DNA of 64,000 nucleotides, from the NCBI RefSeq assembly GCF_900129565.1, contig NZ_FQWD01000001.1:744001-808000 (forward strand). The letters are read 5' to 3'. Positions 7,548 through 16,784 of the stretch are shown here, in pieces (position 1 is the first letter of the stretch; each line of letters opens with the position of its first letter). Below the pieces are notes generated by a model. That model worked only from the letters and a program-made list of their open reading frames with translations, was not told the DNA's origin and ran no database searches. The stretch comes from Marisediminitalea aggregata. Its GTDB lineage: Bacteria > Pseudomonadota > Gammaproteobacteria > Enterobacterales > Alteromonadaceae. A program made the translations under genes and the position numbers.

Positions 7548-10214
7548 TTAACGGATTGCTTCGGACAGCAGTAATGCATTGCTCATTAGCTTACTGGTGC
7601 CATACCAATAGCCACGAAACTGTGGGTTATCGGTAAAACCAATTACCCGGCCACGTCCCATTGGTTGCGCCACAACAGCGGCACTGCCGGCAATTTTTTC
7701 AGCCAAGACATCGGCACTGTACCCCGCCACCAGCGGCGATCGCGTATAACGGGCAGGCACATTAAATGGAGACTGAGAGCTGCTAACTACCGTGTTGGCT
7801 GTTTTAAACACATGCAAGTAGGGTTCATCAAACCCGTAAAACAGCGGGTGTGTGACATCGATATTCGCTATGTATACCGCGCCAGCAATAAGCTTTTTAG
7901 CCGCAAGCGCAGAGCGATCTGCATACGTTAACCCAGACTCATCAAACAGCCTGTCAACATCATTCCGGTCGGATACCTGCACAGACAGCCACTTTTCCTT
8001 ACTAAACAAAGAAAGGGCCGACATCTGTCCTATCAGGGTACCGCCAGCTTTCACCCACTCACTGATCGCGTTACTTTGTTTGTCGTTAAGATCATAACGG
8101 CCGGAGGCGAATACGATGTGAGAATAGTCCGCCAGGGTAATTCGCCCAAGGCGTTCCTGCTCAATCAGTGTCACAGGCATACCGATTTGGGTATCCAGAT
8201 GATGCCAGATTTCTCCCACCTGATAAGGGTTAGTACCTTCGCCGCCTATTACCAGTACTTTGGGCGCTCTGGCGGGCACCATGCTGCGGCTACCTAAATC
8301 ACTGCCTACCGACGTTGAACCACTGGTAATGGAATACACAGGCACCTGATGCTTAGCACTGGCCGAAGCAATCAGGGCACCAACATTTTCAGGCTGCACA
8401 ACGCCAGCTGGCACCACGATGCTGCCCAATTCAAACGCTCTCTCGCCTTGGGTTGTCATGGCGTTGAACGACGTAGTGGCAATGCGCGCATCGACACCCG
8501 CAGAGAGCAACGCTTGTAATAACGCCGGTGATGTAAAGTGATGCCATTCAAACGCATATCCATAGGCGTCGCTGGCAACTGCAGGCAATTCGTTCTGATG
8601 CAATTCACCGCGTTTTACCCGTTTCAACTCACGTGCAGTAAGCGAGCTAAACCCAAGATCAAACGCCAGCGGTAAATTCCAGTTGGACACGTCGTAAAAC
8701 GTATTGTCCGGGAATTGCTGCTGCGTTGAGAACAGCGATTTGATCAGTCGGTATTTTTGCTGGTTCAGTGGCACAACCAGCGTATGCGCCGCAGCAAACG
8801 TTTTATCGTCTGCCGATACATCGTTTTCAGGCACAATAAAATCAATGCCGTGCTGTTCAAATACCCATTTCGCCCGCTTTAAGCGCCAGGCATCTTTAGG
8901 CTCGTGTAGCACATAAGCCGCAATATCGTCGTCTTTAATGAGCGACTGCGTTTCGTTGTAAAAGCGGCGGGGGTACTCTGTAAGTGCCGCTTTGTTCTTT
9001 AACGCACCGTCGAACACGGCCAACGACATCGTAAATTGATTTTGAATGGTTTGCGCGAACGCCACCGGCCCATTAATGGAATCCTGCAGATGCCCGCGGC
9101 TACTGGCTTGCTCAAATAAAATTCCGATACTGCCTTGTGCATCCGGGTAAGTAGAACCTTTGCCGTAGTAAAAATCGTCAAAGCCTTCTTCACTGAAGTA
9201 AAGATTTTTTTGATCATCGAAGGCCTGAATAAAACTGTCTGCCAGGGCTTCGGTTAAACGTACATTCCCTTCTGGTGTGAAAGGGTTTTTACGGCTGGGT
9301 ACGCCAGGCTGGAAAAAGTACGTGCTGTCGGTCCCCATTTCATGAAAATCGGTCAATACATGAGGACGCCACTTTTGAAATTGTTTAATTCGGGCCCGGG
9401 ACTCTGGGTGGATCAGCATCAGCCAGTCCCGGTTCAAGTCGAACCAATAATGGTTTGTACGACCATTAGGCCAGCCCTCATTGTGTTCACGGTGTTCAGG
9501 ATCAGAGGACAGCACCTGGCCTTTATGCATATTGGCCCATTGCGCAAAGCGTGACAGCCCGTCCGGATTGAACGACGGGTCCAGCAAAACTACATTATCG
9601 CTTAACAACGAGGTAACCCGAGCGTCGTTCGACGCCGCCAGGTAGTAGGCGACCAACAGCGATGCATTCGCCCCGGAAGGCTCATTACCATGCACACTGT
9701 ATCCCATGTATAGCACCAATGGCGCGCCATCTTCTGCGCGTGTGCCTTGGGTTACATTCTCGACGTGGGCTTTTTGCCACTGCGGCAATTTGTCACGATT
9801 CTGGGGAGCGGTAATCGTCAACAACAATAACGGGCGCTGTTCATGGGTGTAGCCAGTCACCTCGAGGCTGATACGGTCAGACGACTCCGCTAACACCTGC
9901 ATGTATCGCACAAGCTGATCATGACGGACATGCCAGGTACCCACATCGTAACCTAACACTGACTCAGGCGTGGGGATATCCGGATTAAGGGCACTGTTTA
10001 CCGGCAGGTAATCCGTCGCGGGCTTACCCGCTGCGAAGCTAAACGGGCTACTGCAAATTAACAGCATGGCCAGCGCCAGGCGTTGGGAACTATGCTGTTT
10101 TAGAGACGTTTTGCCTGTTAAAACGTATGTATCCTGTGCGCGATCACGAGTGACTACACACCGGACTGCCTTCTGAATACCCATCCAGAAACCGGTTCGA
10201 AAGACTTTCATCAT
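7548..10214 (-). CDS. Secreted M14 family zinc carboxypeptidase
   Basis: This 888-residue exported metallopeptidase has the M14 zinc motif HGNEPSG (His175, Glu178), a third zinc-ligand candidate in VLTDFHEMGTDS, and a catalytic-Glu candidate in GILFEQASSRG. The C-terminal half (about 450-888) is a glutamine-amidotransferase-like / beta-rich region seen in long M14 proteins. A hydrophobic signal core with cleavage-like end (LALAMLLICSSPFSFAAG, about residues 46-63) lies unusually far from the first ATG. No ATG, GTG or TTG with a good ribosome binding site is seen just before it, so the protein may carry an extended N-region of about 40 residues, or translation begins at an internal codon. The gene ends 86 bp from comF and is divergent from nfuA. 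Confidence 0.88.
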   Translation of the reverse strand: MMKVFRTGFWMGIQKAVRCVVTRDRAQDTYVLTGKTSLKQHSSQRLALAMLLICSSPFSFAAGKPATDYLPVNSALNPDIPTPESVLGYDVGTWHVRHDQLVRYMQVLAESSDRISLEVTGYTHEQRPLLLLTITAPQNRDKLPQWQKAHVENVTQGTRAEDGAPLVLYMGYSVHGNEPSGANASLLVAYYLAASNDARVTSLLSDNVVLLDPSFNPDGLSRFAQWANMHKGQVLSSDPEHREHNEGWPNGRTNHYWFDLNRDWLMLIHPESRARIKQFQKWRPHVLTDFHEMGTDSTYFFQPGVPSRKNPFTPEGNVRLTEALADSFIQAFDDQKNLYFSEEGFDDFYYGKGSTYPDAQGSIGILFEQASSRGHLQDSINGPVAFAQTIQNQFTMSLAVFDGALKNKAALTEYPRRFYNETQSLIKDDDIAAYVLHEPKDAWRLKRAKWVFEQHGIDFIVPENDVSADDKTFAAAHTLVVPLNQQKYRLIKSLFSTQQQFPDNTFYDVSNWNLPLAFDLGFSSLTARELKRVKRGELHQNELPAVASDAYGYAFEWHHFTSPALLQALLSAGVDARIATTSFNAMTTQGERAFELGSIVVPAGVVQPENVGALIASASAKHQVPVYSITSGSTSVGSDLGSRSMVPARAPKVLVIGGEGTNPYQVGEIWHHLDTQIGMPVTLIEQERLGRITLADYSHIVFASGRYDLNDKQSNAISEWVKAGGTLIGQMSALSLFSKEKWLSVQVSDRNDVDRLFDESGLTYADRSALAAKKLIAGAVYIANIDVTHPLFYGFDEPYLHVFKTANTVVSSSQSPFNVPARYTRSPLVAGYSADVLAEKIAGSAAVVAQPMGRGRVIGFTDNPQFRGYWYGTSKLMSNALLLSEAIR

Positions 10215-10265
10215 TGTAATACTTAGCCTTGTACTATCTGTCGTGTATTTGGGCTGATTATTTTA

Positions 10266-10290
10266 ATACCCGAGTGTTTTACTCAGGTAA
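10266..10290. promoter_or_regulatory. IscR-type-1-like palindrome upstream of nfuA
   Basis: The 25-bp palindrome has the left half ATACCCGAGTG and the right half TTACTCAGGTAA. It agrees with my recollection of the E. coli type-1 IscR consensus at 22 of 25 positions, with the two inner differences being symmetric. It lies 46 bp upstream of the nfuA start and would fit Fe-S-responsive control of nfuA. The assignment rests on a remembered consensus. Confidence 0.55.
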
Positions 10291-10335
10291 ATTTGTTATC
10301 ATACCGTCAATTCTATGATTATGCAGGACTCTATC

Positions 10336-10914
10336 ATGATCTCAATATCTACAGAGGCACAGGCTCACTTTGTTAAGCTACTGGCTAACCAGGAGTCTGG
10401 CACAAATATTCGGGTGTTTGTGGTCAATCCAGGTACGTCTACCGCAGAGTGTGGCGTATCTTACTGCCCACCAGATGCTGTTGAACCTACTGACATGCGT
10501 TTACCCTTCGATGGCTTTGATGCCGTGGTTGACGAAGAAAGCGCACCGTACCTGGAAGAGGCCGAAATTGACTATGTCACGGATCAGATGGGCTCGCAAC
10601 TCACGCTAAAGGCACCGAACGCAAAAGCACGTAAGGTCGCCGATGACGCCCCATTGGTTGAACGTATCAATTACATGATCGAATCAGAAATCAATCCTCA
10701 GCTTGCCAATCACGGCGGAAAAGTCGTGCTGCTGGAAGTCACTGAAGAAGGGTATGTTATTCTGCAATTCGGTGGCGGTTGTAACGGTTGCTCAATGGTA
10801 GACGTTACCTTGAAAGAGGGTATCGAAAAGCAAATGCTCGACCAGTTTGCAGGAGAAATCAAAGGCGTGCGCGATGCCACTGAGCACACTGCGGGCGAGC
10901 ACTCATACTACTAA
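10336..10914 (+). CDS. nfuA: Fe/S biogenesis protein NfuA
   Basis: NfuA is a cytoplasmic Fe-S carrier that binds a [4Fe-4S] cluster at a dimer interface and passes it to targets, especially under stress. The start chosen is the ATG at 10336, which has AGGA seven bases upstream; an in-frame ATG at 10315 lacks one. With this start the protein is 192 residues, and the cluster ligands in GGGCNGCSM fall at Cys149 and Cys152, the same numbers as in E. coli. An N-terminal degenerate A-type domain ([20 protein letters not shown]) precedes the C-terminal Nfu domain (from about residue 105). An IscR-like palindrome lies upstream. The small membrane gene at 10936 follows by 21 bp. Confidence 0.96.
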   Translation: MISISTEAQAHFVKLLANQESGTNIRVFVVNPGTSTAECGVSYCPPDAVEPTDMRLPFDGFDAVVDEESAPYLEEAEIDYVTDQMGSQLTLKAPNAKARKVADDAPLVERINYMIESEINPQLANHGGKVVLLEVTEEGYVILQFGGGCNGCSMVDVTLKEGIEKQMLDQFAGEIKGVRDATEHTAGEHSYY

Positions 10915-10935
10915 TGCATCAGTGATAGCTGGGCA

Positions 10936-11160
10936 ATGGATACGGTAACGCCACCCAAAGGTTGGCACCGATTTACCCGGGGTTTACTCATATTCGCTCT
11001 GGGGTTTGGCATGATGCTAATCGGTGCCTGGTGGTGGCTGCCACTATACTATGTTGGTATCGCCACGCTGCTGTGCGGTTTTATCTGGGCCATGTCAGGC
11101 TACCTGGCACTGTTATGGTTCAGACTGACAAAAAACATTAACCCTGGTCGGCGGCCCTGA
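10936..11160 (+). CDS. Small two-pass membrane protein
   Basis: This 74-residue protein has two hydrophobic spans (about residues 17-34, GLLIFALGFGMMLIGAWWW; and 38-62, YVGIATLLCGFIWAMSGYLALL) and a short basic tail, so it is an inner membrane protein with both ends probably cytoplasmic. It is not recognised beyond that. It follows nfuA by 21 bp and may be co-transcribed with it. Its last 23 bases overlap the 3' end of the convergent MATE exporter gene. Confidence 0.6.
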   Translation: MDTVTPPKGWHRFTRGLLIFALGFGMMLIGAWWWLPLYYVGIATLLCGFIWAMSGYLALLWFRLTKNINPGRRP

Positions 11161-12469
11161 CATAGTACAGATAAAAACTGCCTCCCAGCGTAACGCCTCG
11201 TGCCAGCAGGAAAGCCAGTAGCGCCCACCACAGGGCTTCATTACCCGCCTCACGCAGTACAAACCACACCGGGAAATACACTACCAAAGCACTGATTATC
11301 ATGGTGTTACGCATTGATTTTGCCTTGGTGAGCCCTACAAATACGCCATCAAAAAGAAAACACCAGTGCGCCAATAATGGCAGTAATACCATCAGTGGCA
11401 AGTAGGGCATCGCGGCGGTCTGCAAGGCGTTAATATCGGTTAGCATCCACACAATGTTGTCGCCCAACCCGTAAAACGCCAGGGCGTAGCCAATGGCAAC
11501 AACACTCGACCAAATCAACCCCCGGTGCGTTTGTATCACAACGCCTTGCTTGCTATTTGCACCCGCCGCTTCGCCCACTGTGGCCTCTACCGCATAAGCA
11601 ATGCCGTCCAACCCCAGCGCAATTAATACAAAAAATTGCATGAGTATGGCGTTAACTGCCGTGGCGGTCTCTCCATAACGCGCACCCTGTATGGTCAGGA
11701 ACGCAAGGCAACCCTGCAATGCGAGATTGCGTAGCAACATGTCGCCGTTTAGCTTCATCAGTACTTTTTGGGCACTGCGACTAAACCATTGCCAGACTGG
11801 CTTCACCCCATCAACATGTTGAATAGCGACACAGAGCCCCATTACAACCATGGTATATTCTGCTATCACGCTGGCCAGTGCCACCCCTTCAACGCCCATA
11901 CCAAATGACCAGACAAACAGCAGGTCCAGCCCGGCATTGAGCAGGTTGCCAACTACCTGAATGAACAGCACTGCACGGGTTTTCTGCTGCCCTACCAACC
12001 AGCCAATTAATGCAATATTGCTCAACGCCGCCGGTGCGCCCCAAACACGCACGTTAAAATAGGTTTCCGCGAACCTGGAAACCACCTCAGAGGGGGCGGT
12101 GAGTGTCAGCCCAGCCCACAATACAGGTTGCTGCAAAATCAGCAATAGCAGGCCAATCGCCAAGCCGACAAACGCCGTCTGGTAAAAGGTTTTTGCGATT
12201 TCTTCACTGCTTTGCTTGCCTCTTGCCTGTGCACTCAGCCCTGTCGCAGACATGCGCAAAAAACCGCAAACCCAGTAGATTTGAGTGAGAATCAAGCCTC
12301 CTATTGCGGCCCCGGCCAGCGGCGCAGACACCGCCATATGCCCCATTACGGCCGTGTCTACCAAACCCAACAAGGGCGTGGTAATGTTAGCCAAAATCAT
12401 CGGCACCGCTAAGGTCAGCAGAGTGAAATGTGCGGGCAAGCCCCGTTGTAAATACGCTGCGCGGGTCAC
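11138..12469 (-). CDS. dinF: MATE family efflux transporter, DinF subgroup
   Basis: This is a 443-residue inner-membrane exporter with about 12 hydrophobic segments. The N-terminal signature LAVPMILANITTPLLGLVDT followed by AVMGHM is typical of DinF-type MATE proteins, which export organic cations or oxidised compounds using an H+ or Na+ gradient. The open frame extends upstream to 12676, but that part is poor in membrane character and lies antisense to the deacetylase gene. I chose the GTG at 12469, which has TGGA five bases upstream and gives the family length (E. coli DinF is 459). Unlike E. coli dinF, it is not next to lexA and I see no LexA box in front of it. Only 27 bp separate its start codon from the divergent deacetylase start. 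Confidence 0.87.
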   Translation of the reverse strand: MTRAAYLQRGLPAHFTLLTLAVPMILANITTPLLGLVDTAVMGHMAVSAPLAGAAIGGLILTQIYWVCGFLRMSATGLSAQARGKQSSEEIAKTFYQTAFVGLAIGLLLLILQQPVLWAGLTLTAPSEVVSRFAETYFNVRVWGAPAALSNIALIGWLVGQQKTRAVLFIQVVGNLLNAGLDLLFVWSFGMGVEGVALASVIAEYTMVVMGLCVAIQHVDGVKPVWQWFSRSAQKVLMKLNGDMLLRNLALQGCLAFLTIQGARYGETATAVNAILMQFFVLIALGLDGIAYAVEATVGEAAGANSKQGVVIQTHRGLIWSSVVAIGYALAFYGLGDNIVWMLTDINALQTAAMPYLPLMVLLPLLAHWCFLFDGVFVGLTKAKSMRNTMIISALVVYFPVWFVLREAGNEALWWALLAFLLARGVTLGGSFYLYYVRAADQG

Positions 12470-12496
12470 GACAGTCCACAATAGTAAGGAGAATAC

Positions 12497-13582
12497 ATGC
12501 AGTCTATCATGAGAGCCTTGGTTATCTCGATGTTGATATGGGGTTTTACCGCCGCTCTCAACGTAGCACCGGCAAAAGAAATGAAGAATGTCGGTGCTGT
12601 GATACTGCTTTACCATCACGTCGCAGAAAATACGCCGCGCAGCACGTCTGTTACACCGGATGAGTTTGCTGAGCACCTTGCTTTTATCAAAGCAAACTAT
12701 GTTGTCTTTCCGCTAAAAGACATCGTAGAGGCCGCCAAACACAATACGCCGTTGCCCGACAATGCGCTTGCGATCACATTCGATGATGGTTACAACAATA
12801 TTTATGAAAACGCCCATCCTTTACTAAAAGAATACGGCTTTCCTTATACCGTGTTTATCAATCCGTCGGTGATTGGCGTTCAGTCTAACCAGCTAAGTTG
12901 GGACACGGTGAAGGCCATGCACAACGAAGGGGTGACGTTTGCCAACCACACGCTGGATCACCTTCATATGTTGGAAAAACGTGATGGCGAAAGCGAGAAG
13001 CAGTGGCTAAACCGGGTGTGGCAAAACGTCACCGACGCCGAGGCGCAAATTTCCGCCCAGGTAGGTGAATCATTAAAGTACCTTGCATACCCTTTTGGCG
13101 AGTACAACGAAGTACTGGCTAACAAGCTGCAAGAGCAAGGCTATATCGGATTCGGTCAGCACTCTGGTGCCGTTGGGCCGTTTTCAAATCTGGCTGCTAT
13201 TCCGCGCTTTCCTGCTGCAGGCCCTTATGCAAAACTCTCTACACTGAAAACCAAAATGGCCAGTTTTGCCATGCCGGTGGTAAACATGTCGTTGTCCAAT
13301 CCCGAGTTATCCAGCCCAAGCCTATCGGCACCCATTACAGTGACACTGGATGCGACCGTGGCAAATCAGCTGCGCATCAACCAGGTAACCTGCTATTACC
13401 AGGGTGACACATTGCCGGTCGAGGTAAACGGCAGTCAGTTTAGTGTGGATTTGAATAAAGCCTTGCCGGTAGGCCGTTCCAGAGTGAATTGTACAGCGCC
13501 TTCGAAAACAATGGCTGGCCGTTACTTTTGGTATTCAATTCCATTTTTCAGAGCTGACAAAAACGGTAAATACCCGGATTGA
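12497..13582 (+). CDS. Exported polysaccharide deacetylase (NodB-homology, CE4 type)
   Basis: This 361-residue protein has an N-terminal signal peptide (hydrophobic core ALVISMLIWGFTAAL, about residues 7-21) and a NodB domain. The domain has the catalytic motif TFDDGY (about 94-99), the metal motif H-x3-H in NHTLDHLHM (about 155-163), and the later block LAYPFGEYN (about 195-203). CE4 enzymes remove N- or O-acetyl groups from polysaccharides using a divalent metal. The C-terminal 80 residues form a separate beta-rich domain of unknown role. The ATG at 12497 has a strong AAGGAG five bases upstream. The target polymer cannot be told from the sequence; the neighbours do not form a polysaccharide operon. 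Confidence 0.85.
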   Translation: MQSIMRALVISMLIWGFTAALNVAPAKEMKNVGAVILLYHHVAENTPRSTSVTPDEFAEHLAFIKANYVVFPLKDIVEAAKHNTPLPDNALAITFDDGYNNIYENAHPLLKEYGFPYTVFINPSVIGVQSNQLSWDTVKAMHNEGVTFANHTLDHLHMLEKRDGESEKQWLNRVWQNVTDAEAQISAQVGESLKYLAYPFGEYNEVLANKLQEQGYIGFGQHSGAVGPFSNLAAIPRFPAAGPYAKLSTLKTKMASFAMPVVNMSLSNPELSSPSLSAPITVTLDATVANQLRINQVTCYYQGDTLPVEVNGSQFSVDLNKALPVGRSRVNCTAPSKTMAGRYFWYSIPFFRADKNGKYPD

Positions 13583-13591
13583 TGAGCAGGA

Positions 13592-14206
13592 TTACAACGA
13601 AGAGCGGTTGAGAGGGATAGCGCGGATCATTTGCATGAAGCTGTCGTTAACGCGATGCTCCGCATATCCCAGTTTCTGGTAAAACTGAATAGCGCCATGA
13701 TTATCAAGCTCGCAGTTGAGTACCACGGCATTCTTTTTCAATTCACGGGCCTTTTCTTCCATAAATTTAATCAACGCCGCGCCAACGCCTTTACGCCGCG
13801 CGGATTCAACGACAGCAATGTGGCCCACCCCCATCTCTAAAAACATTGGAGGTTCGATAACAGCCATGTACATCTGCGATTTCAGGACGACATCCAACGC
13901 GGTATCAATACCGTAGAAGTCGACTATAGACTGGAGGGTAACACGGTCAAACTCTTCGGGAAGGTGGCTGTGCCAACAGCTTATGAGACCGGTCACTTCG
14001 CCATCAGTTTCTGCTACCCAGTGATTGTCACAACCGTACTGTCCCCCGCCTTTTTGCCAGGCAAAAGCAAGGTAATCCAGAGCGACTTGGGGGTCACCCA
14101 GACCAAATACCTCTGTGAGTAAGCGCTTACCTGCAGCAAACAGAAGTGGGACGGTAACGCCGCCATCATCCAATCTGGCGTTACGTACTACACTATGACA
14201 TGGCAT
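13592..14206 (-). CDS. GNAT family N-acetyltransferase
   Basis: This 204-residue protein has the GNAT acetyl-CoA binding motif A in GHIAVVESARRKGVGAALIK (about residues 127-146; core R-R-K-G-V-G-x-A) and a motif B-like end NHGAIQFYQKLGYAEH. It transfers an acetyl group from acetyl-CoA to an amine; the substrate is unknown. Its ATG overlaps the stop codon of the sco1-like gene by one base (TAATG), so it is probably translated by coupling as the last gene of the cytochrome oxidase operon. It converges on the deacetylase gene with a 9-bp gap. Confidence 0.8.
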   Translation of the reverse strand: MPCHSVVRNARLDDGGVTVPLLFAAGKRLLTEVFGLGDPQVALDYLAFAWQKGGGQYGCDNHWVAETDGEVTGLISCWHSHLPEEFDRVTLQSIVDFYGIDTALDVVLKSQMYMAVIEPPMFLEMGVGHIAVVESARRKGVGAALIKFMEEKARELKKNAVVLNCELDNHGAIQFYQKLGYAEHRVNDSFMQMIRAIPLNRSSL

Positions 14207-14859
14207 TAATTGTTCTTGTAATTACCTATTATTAAAGGCAAATCTTTAGCAATTTGCATGCTATCACTGACAGCAAGCTCACCGGGAGTATACTTTGGTT
14301 TAAATCGTCCCAAAGCCCGCCCCTGTGGATCAACGACCACCACAGATGCACTGTGGTCTACCAGGTAATTAGGATTGTCTGTACTTTCGGCAATGGCATA
14401 CATAAGGCCAAGGGAACGTACAAACGGAAACAACTGAGCGTGCTCACCGGTCAGGGCCACAAACTCAGCGTTAAAATACTCAACGTAAGAAGCCAGTCGT
14501 TCGGGTGTATCCCGATTCGGATCCACTGACACAAACACTACCTGAACTGCATTATCAGAACCAATTTTTTTTAATTCCGGATAAACCCTGCCAAGCGACG
14601 CCATGGTTGTAGGACAGATATCCGGACAGTAAGTATAGCCTAAAAACAGCAAACTCCAGCGCCCATTGAATACTGTGTTATCAACTGACGTATTTGTTTG
14701 ATCAACCAGGCTTATATCCGCGAGGTTCCGTGGTTCAGGGAAATACTGAAAGTATTCCGGGGTGGGGGTGGAAGGTTGAAAGGGTTTTACAACAGCAACA
14801 AACGCACCTGCAGACAAGGCAACGATGCCTGCAAGCACGATCCAAATTTTTTGACTCAT
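14206..14859 (-). CDS. SCO1/SenC copper chaperone for cytochrome oxidase
   Basis: SCO proteins are membrane-anchored thioredoxin-fold proteins that deliver copper to the CuA site of cytochrome oxidase subunit II. The 217-residue protein has an N-terminal anchor (about residues 5-24), the copper-binding motif YCPDICP (Cys78 and Cys82) and a distal His in [10 protein letters not shown] (about 168), the three expected ligands. The stretch [20 protein letters not shown] is typical of the family. Its start overlaps the end of cyoE by four bases (ATGA). It acts with ctaG and surf1 in assembling the oxidase encoded upstream. Confidence 0.93.
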   Translation of the reverse strand: MSQKIWIVLAGIVALSAGAFVAVVKPFQPSTPTPEYFQYFPEPRNLADISLVDQTNTSVDNTVFNGRWSLLFLGYTYCPDICPTTMASLGRVYPELKKIGSDNAVQVVFVSVDPNRDTPERLASYVEYFNAEFVALTGEHAQLFPFVRSLGLMYAIAESTDNPNYLVDHSASVVVVDPQGRALGRFKPKYTPGELAVSDSMQIAKDLPLIIGNYKNN

Positions 14860-15788
14860 AGTGTTAGCGGTATGTAGTGATCAGCCAGTAATACCACAAA
14901 CAATACCATGAGATGAATAATTGAAAACTTAAATGTTGCCATTGCAGTGTGTTGATCCGCCGCGTATTTCAGCTTAAGTGCATAATACATAAAGCCCGCA
15001 TTCAGCGCCGATGAACCAACAAGGTACAACAATTGCGCTTCACCAATCAGATACGGCAACAAACACACCAGGCACAGCAATACCGTATATAGCAGCACAC
15101 ATGTTTTGGTGAATTCTACGCCGTGAGTCACTGGCAACATAGGCACTTTGGCTTTGGCGTAGTCCTTTTCCCGGTGTATTGCCAGCGCCCAGAAATGAGG
15201 CGGCGTCCAGGTAAATACAATCAGCACCAGCAATAATGCATAGGCATCGACTTGTCCGGTTACCGCTGTCCACCCCAATAAGGGCGGTGCTGCGCCTGCC
15301 AGGCCGCCAATCACAATATTTTGTGGCGTGGCGCGTTTAAGAAACATGGTATACACCACTGCGTAACCAACGAGACTAGCCAGGGTAAGCAGGGCAGTTA
15401 AGCGGTTAACCCATAGTTCCAACGCAACATAACCCACCGCAGCGAGTACGAATGAGAACAACAGGGCATTGTTGACACTGACTTTGCCTTTCGCCACAGG
15501 GCGATTAAACGTGCGCGCCATCTGGCTGTCTATTTTATGGTCGACCACGTGATTAATGACCGCCGCAGCGCTCGCCAACAGCCCAATACCTCCCAGGCCG
15601 GCGATTAGCGTGCTCAGCGGCACCCATCCGGGCGTAGCCAGACACATTCCCACCAATGCGGTGAGTAGTAACAGCATAACGACTCTGGGTTTGGTCATTT
15701 CATAATAGTTACGCCAGGATGCGCGCCACCCGGTAGAGGCAGGCTTTACAGATGAACTACTGTTGGACAGAGTTGTGGATTTAGCCAT
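14856..15788 (-). CDS. cyoE: Protoheme IX farnesyltransferase (heme O synthase)
   Basis: CyoE/CtaB is an inner-membrane UbiA-family prenyltransferase that adds a farnesyl group to heme B, giving heme O. The 310-residue protein has the Asp-rich motif [19 protein letters not shown] (about residues 79-97) and the second conserved block [20 protein letters not shown], plus about nine hydrophobic segments. It lies 9 bp downstream of ctaA, whose product converts heme O to heme A, so the two steps are encoded side by side. Confidence 0.95.
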   Translation of the reverse strand: MAKSTTLSNSSSSVKPASTGWRASWRNYYEMTKPRVVMLLLLTALVGMCLATPGWVPLSTLIAGLGGIGLLASAAAVINHVVDHKIDSQMARTFNRPVAKGKVSVNNALLFSFVLAAVGYVALELWVNRLTALLTLASLVGYAVVYTMFLKRATPQNIVIGGLAGAAPPLLGWTAVTGQVDAYALLLVLIVFTWTPPHFWALAIHREKDYAKAKVPMLPVTHGVEFTKTCVLLYTVLLCLVCLLPYLIGEAQLLYLVGSSALNAGFMYYALKLKYAADQHTAMATFKFSIIHLMVLFVVLLADHYIPLTL

Positions 15789-15797
15789 AACAGCCTC

Positions 15798-16781
15798 CTA
15801 CACTTTTCGATACAAGGTATAGGTGATCATCACCAACACCATTAACAGACAGGCGGCAATTGCGTTGTGCAACACCGCAACACTCAGTGGCAGACTGAAA
15901 ACCACATTGCTCACGCCAAGCCCTACCTGTAACGCCAGTACCAGACTCATTACAGTAACCGCTTGTCTGATCACACGTGAACCAGAACGGCGGTACAACG
16001 TAAATGCAAGCCAGCTCAGGTACAGCAGGGTTACAATAGCCCCGAAGCGATGCACTATATGCATGGTCATGCGTTCAGGATAACTGTGAGCGCCAAATTC
16101 GTAGTTGTCGGCTTCAGGCACACTATAAGCACCATTGAGGTCGATATTGGTCATCCAGTCGCCCTCGCAAACCGGGAACTGAGTACAAGCCAGGGCGGCG
16201 TAGTTTGCTGACGTCCAGCCGCCCAGCGCAATTTGAGTAACCAGTACTACAACGCCAAGGGCCGCAAAGCCTGCGTAGCGCTTCACGCGTTCATTAACAT
16301 AGCCAATGCGGAATGCCGACAGCCTGAGGTATAGCAGAAACAAACAGGTGAGCACGCTAAAGCCCCCCAGCAGGTGCCCCATGACCACCACTGGCAATAA
16401 GTTCAGTGTCACTGTCCACATGCCCAGTAACGCCTGAAAAATTACCAGCCCCAGTAACAACATGGGTAACTTGAGCGGTCTGTCTGGCTCACGTTTAATC
16501 AGGGCAATAATGGCAATCGCCAGAATACAAAGCCCCAGGGATCCCGCAAAGTAGCGGTGAATCATTTCATTCCAGGCTTTGTGTGCCTCAACCGGACGCT
16601 CTGGGTATGCTTCGTTAGCCGCCTCAACGTGATGCTCGGCTTCCGGAACAGTTAAGTGCCCGTAACAACCCGGCCAGTCCGGGCAACCCAGGCCCGCGTC
16701 GGTCAATCGTGTGTATGCGCCCAGTACAATCACCACAACGGCAAGTATGATGCTGAAACCAACCAGTTTTCGCATAACCAC
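15798..16781 (-). CDS. ctaA: Heme A synthase
   Basis: CtaA oxidises the C8 methyl of heme O to the formyl group of heme A in the inner membrane. The 327-residue protein has about eight membrane segments. It has the conserved N-terminal LGAYTRLTDAGLGCPDWPGC (about residues 21-40), histidines in the helices (WNEMIHRYFAG, VVMGHLLGGF, MHIVHRFGA, VLHNAIA) that ligate the hemes, and a second Cys pair in ALACTQFPVCEGDW. These are the four-helix repeats of the type with extra extracellular Cys pairs. It sits between an oxidase-associated gene (3-bp gap) and cyoE. Confidence 0.95.
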   Translation of the reverse strand: MVMRKLVGFSIILAVVVIVLGAYTRLTDAGLGCPDWPGCYGHLTVPEAEHHVEAANEAYPERPVEAHKAWNEMIHRYFAGSLGLCILAIAIIALIKREPDRPLKLPMLLLGLVIFQALLGMWTVTLNLLPVVVMGHLLGGFSVLTCLFLLYLRLSAFRIGYVNERVKRYAGFAALGVVVLVTQIALGGWTSANYAALACTQFPVCEGDWMTNIDLNGAYSVPEADNYEFGAHSYPERMTMHIVHRFGAIVTLLYLSWLAFTLYRRSGSRVIRQAVTVMSLVLALQVGLGVSNVVFSLPLSVAVLHNAIAACLLMVLVMITYTLYRKV

Positions 16782-16784
16782 TCC

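Noticed and set aside
12470-12676. N-terminal extension of the MATE protein
   Set aside because: The extension is antisense to the deacetylase signal peptide, is polar and Cys/Arg-rich, and would add 69 residues not typical of the family.
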